DNA of 64,000 bases. Source: Mugil cephalus (lineage: Eukaryota > Chordata > Actinopteri > Mugiliformes > Mugilidae). Position 1 is the first letter of the stretch. The number at the start of each line of letters is the position of its first letter. The position numbers and the translations under genes were made by a program. Location: contig NC_061773.1 in NCBI RefSeq assembly GCF_022458985.1, positions 1,184,001 through 1,248,000 of the forward strand. Reading direction: 5' to 3'. Shown in pieces: positions 62,120-64,000 of the stretch. The notes beneath the pieces were generated by a model. It was given only the letters and a program-made list of their open reading frames with translations. It was not told where the DNA came from and did not search any database.

Positions 62120-62290
62120 CCTATGCTGCAGACGCACTAATTGGCGTACTAAATGCTAATATTTTGCCATGACACTCAAGACCCAAGATGTCAAGTTGCT
62201 GATTGGAAAGTCTCTAATTGGCGCTAGACAGAAACCTTTGACAGTGGAGGAAATGGCTTAATTGGATATAAATGGGTTCCCTGGATGGTC
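62120..62290. promoter_or_regulatory. candidate enhancer: cluster of homeodomain-type sites
   Basis: The 10-mer CTAATTGGCG occurs twice (starting 62137 and 62214), and CTTAATTGG (62257-62265) and CTGATTGG (about 62199) lie in the same 130 bp. TAATT cores are typical homeodomain sites. There is no simple repeat or mobile element here. Regulatory function is inference. Confidence 0.3.
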
Positions 62291-63250
62291 TGTACCTGTG
62301 AAGCGTCAGATTCAGTTCTGATATTATTCCCTTATAACTTAAGAAAAGTGCAAGCACAACCACTCATTCATGACACAAAACTCACGGTCACAAGATCATG
62401 CCCCTCTCATTCTTGTATACCTATTCTCCCTTCTGAAACCACTGAAAACATTTTTACAATTGTTCATGTTAGGTCTAAAAGTCCTACTATGTGGCACAAT
62501 GCTGCCTCTGAAAAGGCGAAAAGACCATGTCCTTGATGAGGAGCATATAATGGGAAGGAAAGACAACATAGGCAGGGCAAAAGAGTAACAGCCAGCTCCT
62601 TTTAGTCTTCAGAATATAATGGCCTCAGCCATTATAACTGCAAAAATATAGTCAGATAATAGCTGTGCGTGTACGAACATGCACGTAAATATGTGTGGTC
62701 TTGGAGAAAAGACAAAAGGGATAAAAAATAAATAAATGGGAAAGCTGTAGGGTATATGCTATCTGAAATGTTGGACTTTTATCCTTTATCACAAATGTTC
62801 CCCATTATAAGGTTAGCCTTGAACAATGCAAAACAGATTTATATGTATTTCTTTTGTTTATGAATCATCTGAGTCAAAATGAAATAAATGTAAAATTGTC
62901 CACATGAATTCCACATGAGATTCGTATTGGCACCTTGTCTGGGTTTGTGTAATTAGCTGCTTCCGTCTCTCACACCGTCATCATCACACCCACCTAGAAG
63001 GGGGTGAGCAGTACTTCCCACTAGCAGAGACCCTAGCATGTCATCACCACAACTCTTCAGTGATGTTTAATTATCAAATTGCCTCATAGCTCTCATTAGT
63101 TATTTTAAATATATACATGCATTCTCGAGTTGAAGCCGAAAGTAATTAACCAAAGTTTGCACAACATTATCTCTGCTGCTTGATGATTCAGAGTCAGCCT
63201 CAAAGTCAGTAAGTCCACAGATGTATTTGTAAGATTGCTGAAATTATATT

Positions 63251-63370
63251 ATATCCATATGTCATAAAACAGTTGGATTTTTGTAGCTTTTGTAGATTTT
63301 TTTGTTAAGGTGTTCACACAACAAAAATCCAACTGTTTAATTACATATATCCATATGTAATAAAACTGAG
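63251..63370. repeat. combined inverted and direct duplication
   Basis: An exact 18-nt inverted pair AAACAGTTGGATTTTTGT (63267-63284 and its complement 63321-63338) is surrounded by a near-exact direct repeat, ATATCCATATGTCATAAAAC at 63251 and ATATCCATATGTAATAAAAC at 63347. The right copy also sits in a TTACATAT..ATATGTAA hairpin (63341-63360). Confidence 0.85.
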
Positions 63371-63494
63371 GGAACAGTTGCTAACATGTAGACAGTCAAA
63401 CTAGGCCATTGTCTAGAGCCCTGAGCTGGAAAGGGGACCCCAGAGATGGATGATGTAGGTCCTTATCAATGACAATGATGGAACCCCTATAGAC

Positions 63495-63670
63495 GCTACA
63501 ACAATTACACGTTGGGAATCTCCCCTAATGGGGCCCCCTTCTAGCTGCTGGCTAGTGGCTAGAGGGGGCCTCCTGGGGATTCGGTCGATAATCAGTGACA
63601 TAACTTGAAACACCCTTGGTCCCTACATAGTAACATCGACATGTTGGGAGTTTACCTGATGGGGCCCCAC
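63495..63670. repeat. pair of diverged ~45-bp direct repeats
   Basis: Both copies carry an ACRYGTTGGGA word followed by a variant of CTAATGGGGCCCC or CTGATGGGGCCCC, with starts about 130 bp apart. Likely part of an unrecognised repeat. Confidence 0.5.
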
Positions 63671-64000
63671 CCACACTGGGCGAAGTGAAGTGAACATACC
63701 TCTCGGGACATGCGAAAAGAAAACAAACAAAAAAAAAAAACAAGAGGAGGATGACAAACCAGAGAGAGTGGTAAGTGGTTATCATCACTTTGTCCTAGTC
63801 CCACCAAGCTTCAGAAGCTTAGGCTGTCCAATACACAACAGCTAGCGCTAGTTAGACAGTGGACCAGCTTGAAGTTTTTAAACTCATGAGATATCTCTTT
63901 GAATTTGTTTGAACAGAAGCAGTGTTTTATAAAATGATGACATCAGTTTTGTTGTGTAAACAGAACTGCCAACAACAGTGTACCTCCAGTTTATCTTATT

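Larger units (their letters stand above)
62291..64000. other. gene-free right end of the window
   Basis: No exon is supported. It contains an inverted/direct duplication at 63251-63370, a pair of diverged 45-bp repeats at 63495-63670 and short TAAT-rich patches (about 62945-63110). Confidence 0.45.

Overview
The window is nuclear DNA of a teleost fish. The genes are multi-exon with GT-AG introns and clear vertebrate orthologues. The intergenic and intronic DNA is full of teleost-type elements: Tc1-like transposons, hAT-like elements with 8-bp target duplications, CR1/L2/Rex-type LINE pieces and long simple repeats. No operons, CRISPR arrays or bacterial features are present. I assembled gene models by hand from open frames, splice consensus and remembered family sequences; no search was run.

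Layout: 1-6516 is gene-poor and repeat-bearing. neurod4, a neurogenic bHLH factor, lies on the minus strand (coding 6517-7515) with a probable non-coding first exon near 8362-8510. A hAT-like element (9592-10871) and an AT-rich, possibly regulatory spacer follow. A secreted EndoU-type endoribonuclease with three somatomedin-B domains (endou, minus, 14229-19848, 10 exons) carries a dead LINE in its largest intron. Mitochondrial elongation factor Ts (tsfm, plus, 21986-26133, 6 exons) is next, then the myosin essential light chain gene myl6 (plus, 26992-32204, 6 exons), whose last intron holds an intact and apparently young Tc1-like transposon (30185-31792). The BAF-complex scaffold smarcc2 (minus, 35604-45287, 26 exons, 1050 codons) converges on myl6. 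From 45288 to the end the DNA is mostly non-coding; the terminal exon of a C1q-like secreted synaptic protein, probably c1ql4 (minus, 53757-53936), is the only confident coding piece, and a second orphan terminal-exon candidate sits at 61851-61961.

The genes do not form a pathway. They are a syntenic set: all have human counterparts on 12q13-q14, and myl6/smarcc2 keep the same tail-to-tail arrangement as in human. The most noteworthy items are the near-identical 204/206-bp inverted repeats around an open 340-codon DD34E transposase, a recent tandem array of somatomedin-B exons with a gutted fourth unit, a 90-nt stop-free in-frame intron in tsfm, two GC-AG introns, a five-copy mobile repeat carrying TG tracts of different lengths at one internal site, and an inverted/direct duplication near 63.3 kb. 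I found no convincing new multi-gene biological system.
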